From NCBI RefSeq assembly GCF_904067045.1, contig NZ_CAJFDC010000010.1, positions 404,001 to 468,000 of the forward strand: a stretch of DNA of 64,000 nucleotides, written 5' to 3'. This document shows, piece by piece, positions 60,957-64,000 of the stretch; the stretch's first letter is position 1, and each line of letters begins with the position of its first letter. Source of the DNA: Pseudomonas sp. FEN (GTDB lineage: Bacteria; Pseudomonadota; Gammaproteobacteria; Pseudomonadales; Pseudomonadaceae). The notes beneath the pieces were generated by a model. It did no database searches and had not been told where the DNA came from. It saw only the letters and a list, made by a program, of their open reading frames with translations. Position numbers and translations under genes: made by a program.

Positions 60957-62294
60957 ATGCGCGCACCCCCATTTGCCCCGTTACTTTCGCTGGTTGCACT
61001 CTGTGCATTTGAGCAGCAGGCACACGCCTACACGCTCTACAACGAAGATGGCGGTGGCACCGTTTTGAACGCCGAGCTGGGCGCCGGATTTGGTTGGTTC
61101 AGCAGTACCCGCAACTATATCGGCGACCCGCAGAAACAACCCGGCAGCATGCGTTGGCAGGAGGGCTACGCCAAATATGGTCTCAGCGGCTCTACGGACA
61201 AGATCACCGCCGGCTCGGTCTATGGTGGCTTCAGCCTGCTCAGCAGCGGGTCATGGGGTGACGGAGACATGGGGGCGACCACGGCGGGGAACGAGCGAAG
61301 AACGGCTGTGGAGGACGCCTTCCTGGGCTGGAAATCAGGCGATCTGCTGCCTGCCCTGGGCAAGGATGGTGTGGATTTCTCGTTCGGGCGCCAGATTGTC
61401 ACGGTGGACGGCTTTCTGATCACCGACGATGGATTCTCCGCCGGTAACGCGTTCAATCCCATCGAGGGCGTGCGCGACAGCCGGTTCAACCGCGGTGGCG
61501 CCTTTTACCTCGGCCAGCGCCTGGCGTTTGGCAATACGGCGGTGCTGAAGCTGGGCGGTAAGGAGGGGCTGCACGGCAGCCTGATATGGCTGAAGTCCGA
61601 TAACCCCGGGCAGTCCAAGACCGAACTGGCTGTGGGTACTATCGATTACACGACGCCCATCGGTTCGATCGGTTCGACCTACGTGCGCGGCCTGGATGTG
61701 GACGAGCGATATGCCTTCGCTGATCGGCTCGAGCGCAAGGGCATGAACGTCTACAGCATTCGTGGGCAGGGCAATGCCGGGATCGAGAACGCCGACTTCG
61801 CATTCGAGGTGGCCCGCGAGGAAAAAAGTTCGGGCTCACAGCGGGCGATGTTCTTCGACGCGGGCTACACCTTCGCCGATGTCCGCTGGCAACCGACGGT
61901 CAGTTATCGCTATTCGCGCTACTCCTCAGGCTGGGACTTTCTGTTCCAGGGCGGCTACCGCAAACGCTACCAGGGTGAAATTGCGCTCAATTATGCAGGT
62001 TCCGTGACCTCGAACATGGAGATCAACGACGTACTCCTTGCCGTTCGGCCGACCGATAAGTTGACCCTTAACGCGATGGCCTTCGACTACCACCAGCTAT
62101 CCCGTCGTAATGAACAGGACTTCACCGCACGCGAGATCGACCTGTTTCTGGATTGGGCGGTGACGGATAACATCACGCTTTCGCCGCTGATTGGCTTCTA
62201 CAAGCCCGAGAAGTGGCTCGGCAACGGTGGCCGGCAGAGTGGTAGCGCATCAACGAACACGTACATGCAGTTCATTGTGTGGGTGGCTTTTTAA
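60957..62294 (+). CDS. Alginate-export/AlgE-type outer-membrane porin
   Basis: 445 aa. Signal peptide (LLSLVALCAFEQQAHA), then a beta-barrel rich in Gly-aromatic alternation: GFGWFSSTRNYIGD, YAKYGLSGSTDKITAGSVYG, GVDFSFGRQIVTVDGFLI, YRYSRYSSGWDFLFQG, ending YMQFIVWVAF. This matches alginate_exp-type porins used by catabolic and resistance operons for anionic substrates. AGGAGA six bases upstream fixes the ATG. Divergent from the DUF6152 gene. Confidence 0.65.
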   Translation: MRAPPFAPLLSLVALCAFEQQAHAYTLYNEDGGGTVLNAELGAGFGWFSSTRNYIGDPQKQPGSMRWQEGYAKYGLSGSTDKITAGSVYGGFSLLSSGSWGDGDMGATTAGNERRTAVEDAFLGWKSGDLLPALGKDGVDFSFGRQIVTVDGFLITDDGFSAGNAFNPIEGVRDSRFNRGGAFYLGQRLAFGNTAVLKLGGKEGLHGSLIWLKSDNPGQSKTELAVGTIDYTTPIGSIGSTYVRGLDVDERYAFADRLERKGMNVYSIRGQGNAGIENADFAFEVAREEKSSGSQRAMFFDAGYTFADVRWQPTVSYRYSRYSSGWDFLFQGGYRKRYQGEIALNYAGSVTSNMEINDVLLAVRPTDKLTLNAMAFDYHQLSRRNEQDFTAREIDLFLDWAVTDNITLSPLIGFYKPEKWLGNGGRQSGSASTNTYMQFIVWVAF

Positions 62295-62356
62295 GTCGCC
62301 ATTGAGCTCTGTTGTGAATCGTGGGGCGTTGATGTTTGCGTCAACGCCCCATCAAC

Positions 62357-62920
62357 TCACAGCATCCGACGCAGGACGTCGCGTCGAGGATCCTGGTCGT
62401 AGAACCGGTGCTTGAGGGCGCCTGCGACATGGAACAGGATCAGTCCGAGCAGGGTATAGGCGAGTACTTTGTGCAGCCATTGGAAAACGACGAACCAATC
62501 GTCGTTTTTCGCCAGGAGCTCCGGCAGGTTGATCCCGAAAAAGAACACCCCGTCGCTCATCGTGTAGGTGCTCGACATGGAGTAACCCATCAACGGCACG
62601 ATCACCAGCAGCACGTACATGACGCGCTGTGTCAGTCGTGACAGGAACTTTTCATACCCCTCCAGCGTTTCCAGCGGCTGTGGCAAACTCGGGGTGCGAA
62701 AACGCACGGCGAGCTGAGTCAGGATAACCAGGAACGTCAGCACCCCGAAGGATTTGTGCCAGGGGTAATAGAGCTCGTACTTGCTCGCCACTTCGTCATT
62801 CAGACCGGTCATATGCCAGCCTGCCCAGAGGAGGCCCAAGACGAGCACGGCGCGCGCCCAGTGCAGAATTCGCAGGGACGTCGGATACCGATCGGTTGTC
62901 TGTTGGTCTATCGGGTTCAT
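62357..62920 (-). CDS. cybB: Cytochrome b561
   Basis: 187-aa four-helix cytochrome b561 with His ligands in ILHWARAVL, YYPWHKSFGVL, FQWLHKVLAYTLLG and FHVAGALKHRFYD. Transfers electrons between quinol and periplasmic acceptors. GGAGAGA nine bases upstream fixes the ATG at 62920. It lies between the porin and an aldehyde dehydrogenase on the minus strand; the link to the metal or hydrolase genes is by position only. Confidence 0.8.
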   Translation of the reverse strand: MNPIDQQTTDRYPTSLRILHWARAVLVLGLLWAGWHMTGLNDEVASKYELYYPWHKSFGVLTFLVILTQLAVRFRTPSLPQPLETLEGYEKFLSRLTQRVMYVLLVIVPLMGYSMSSTYTMSDGVFFFGINLPELLAKNDDWFVVFQWLHKVLAYTLLGLILFHVAGALKHRFYDQDPRRDVLRRML

Positions 62921-63021
62921 CGTAGTCTCTCCATTGATTATCAAAGGCATCAAGCACTTTTGAACGTCCACCCTCTACTGTACAAGGCTTGTGGGGTGGT
63001 TCGTCTGGGTAGGGATTATTT

Positions 63022-64000
63022 TCAGCTGGGCAGCAGCACGGTGATGACCTTCTCCTCGGTATAGGCCATCGCGCCGCCAAACCCGCCTTCACGACCAATC
63101 CCGCTGGTCTTGACTCCGCCCCAGGGCAGATTGGCGTCCAGCGGGCTCCAGCAGTTGACGCCCACGGCGCCGACCTTCACCGCGGCGGCTACGCGGTGCG
63201 CGCGCACCAGGTCGGTCGTCCAGACCGTGGCCGCCAGGCCGTAGGTGGAATCATTGGCCAGTGCGACAGCCTCATCTTCGCTGTCGAAAGTGATCACCGT
63301 GCCGACGGGGCCGAAGATTTCATCTTGGGCGATCGCCATGGCGTTGTTGGCATTGGCGAAGATAGTCGGTCGGACAAACCAGCCCCGCTCAGGCGTCGAT
63401 ACACCACCGGCCAGTAGCGAGGCGCCTTGTTCGATGCCCAGTTGGATATAACGGTTGACGCGATCGAATTGCGCTTTCTTGGCCACTGGTCCCATCTGTA
63501 CGCCGGGCTCCCGAGGATCGCCTACCTTGACTGCTCGCGCGGCATCGGCAAGCGCCGCGGCGAAACGCTCGGCGATGCCGCGTTGTACCAGGATGCGCGA
63601 GCCGGCGGCACAGATCTGGCCCTGGTTGGCGAACAGGCCGAGCGCGCAGCCGCGCAGTGCGTCGTCGAAGGAGGCATCGTCGAACACAATCTGCGGGCTC
63701 TTGCCGCCCAGCTCCAACGCCACGCGCTTGAACAGCACACCGGCGGTGCGCTGGATTTCGCGTCCGGCCTCGGGGCTGCCGGTGAAGCTGATCTTGGCGA
63801 CGTGCGGGTGTTCGCACAAGGCGCGCCCCACCTCGTTGCCGTAGCCGGTGACCACGTTGATCACGCCGTCGGGGAAGCCCGCTTCCTGGGCCAGCCGCGC
63901 CAGGTGCAGGGCGGACTGCGGTGTCTCTTCCGAAGGCTTGATGACCACGGTGCAGCCTGCCGCCAACAGAGCGGCGAGCTTCCACACGGTGATCATCAGC
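63022..64000 (-). CDS. NAD-dependent aldehyde dehydrogenase, C-terminal part (partial at window edge)
   Basis: The frame continues beyond the window on the 5' side. Visible: AAGCTVVIKPSEETPQSALH, KISFTGSPEAGREIQ, ELGGKSPQIVFDD (catalytic Glu), FANQGQICAAGSRILVQRG (catalytic Cys), EIFGPVGTVITFD and LPWGGVKTSGIGREGG. These are canonical ALDH motifs. Oxidises an aldehyde to the acid. Substrate unknown. The ATG-like start at 63996 is internal, not the real start. Confidence 0.85.
   Translation of the reverse strand, partial: LMITVWKLAALLAAGCTVVIKPSEETPQSALHLARLAQEAGFPDGVINVVTGYGNEVGRALCEHPHVAKISFTGSPEAGREIQRTAGVLFKRVALELGGKSPQIVFDDASFDDALRGCALGLFANQGQICAAGSRILVQRGIAERFAAALADAARAVKVGDPREPGVQMGPVAKKAQFDRVNRYIQLGIEQGASLLAGGVSTPERGWFVRPTIFANANNAMAIAQDEIFGPVGTVITFDSEDEAVALANDSTYGLAATVWTTDLVRAHRVAAAVKVGAVGVNCWSPLDANLPWGGVKTSGIGREGGFGGAMAYTEEKVITVLLPS

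Noticed and set aside
1..64000. CRISPR array, tRNA or rRNA genes, phage integrase
   Set aside because: No regularly spaced repeats, no cloverleaf-like tRNA sequences and no integrase or transposase motifs were found by reading.

Overview
The window reads as a chromosomal segment of a fluorescent-group or closely related Pseudomonas. Reasons: high-GC pseudomonad codon use, AruF/AruG arginine succinyltransferase homologues, a TcuR-TcuABC tricarballylate cluster, many LysR/AraC/RpiR-controlled catabolic operons, a TonB siderophore receptor, chemoreceptors and an alginate-export-type porin. No rRNA, tRNA, CRISPR array, phage integrase or intact transposase was seen. The assignment is by gene content only.

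Layout. 1-1.7 kb: a glycine-rich membrane-active protein followed by a small multi-pass membrane protein, read as an effector/immunity pair. 1.7-6.9 kb: tcuR-tcuABC. 7.2-8.9 kb: a TetR regulator divergent from an SDR. 8.9-10.6 kb: a gene-poor block with one small protein resembling the cholesterol-binding domain of thiol-activated cytolysins. 10.6-17.9 kb: a seven-gene minus-strand operon (RpiR, cysteine hydrolase, glutamine-synthetase-like ligase, N-formylglutamate-amidohydrolase-like enzyme, APC permease, AruF, AruG) that looks like an unassigned amine or amino-acid route. 18.2-24.5 kb: redox and stress genes (F420-type NADP reductase, two tandem paralogous NAD-dependent epimerase-like genes, AraC, DJ-1, SDR).

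24.7-29.5 kb is the best candidate for an undescribed system. A DUF3224 gene comes first. Two plus-strand genes follow: a small helical protein like those found beside VgrG genes, and an Ig-like protein. They converge with two coupled minus-strand genes: a 547-aa acidic-patch protein with no recognised family, and a nuclease/phosphatase-fold enzyme split by three Ig-like domains.

29.8-38.9 kb: a Fur-box TonB receptor, a split chemoreceptor pair behind a possible attenuator, a lipoprotein, a metallo-hydrolase/DUF4286 operon with a divergent LysR, and a secreted protein. 39-48.1 kb: decayed genes flank an eight-gene catabolic operon (DUF4286, DctA, CMD, SDR, LigI-like hydrolase, SMP-30, ModA-like binding protein, nucleophile-less alpha/beta hydrolase) with a divergent LysR. 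48.2-51.3 kb: an MFS transporter and a chemoreceptor.

51.4-64 kb: a long minus-strand run containing a ZnuABC-type metal ABC transporter with two binding proteins and a His-rich membrane protein. It also holds two tandem membrane paralogues, an unusual alpha/beta hydrolase and secreted proteins. Three of the secreted proteins should start with histidine after signal cleavage. A porin, a cytochrome b561 and a partial aldehyde dehydrogenase complete the window. At least three loci (39.04, 39.32, 47.75 kb), and perhaps a fourth at 21.1 kb, are gene relics, most with conserved ends but a lost middle, which suggests recent decay by internal deletion.
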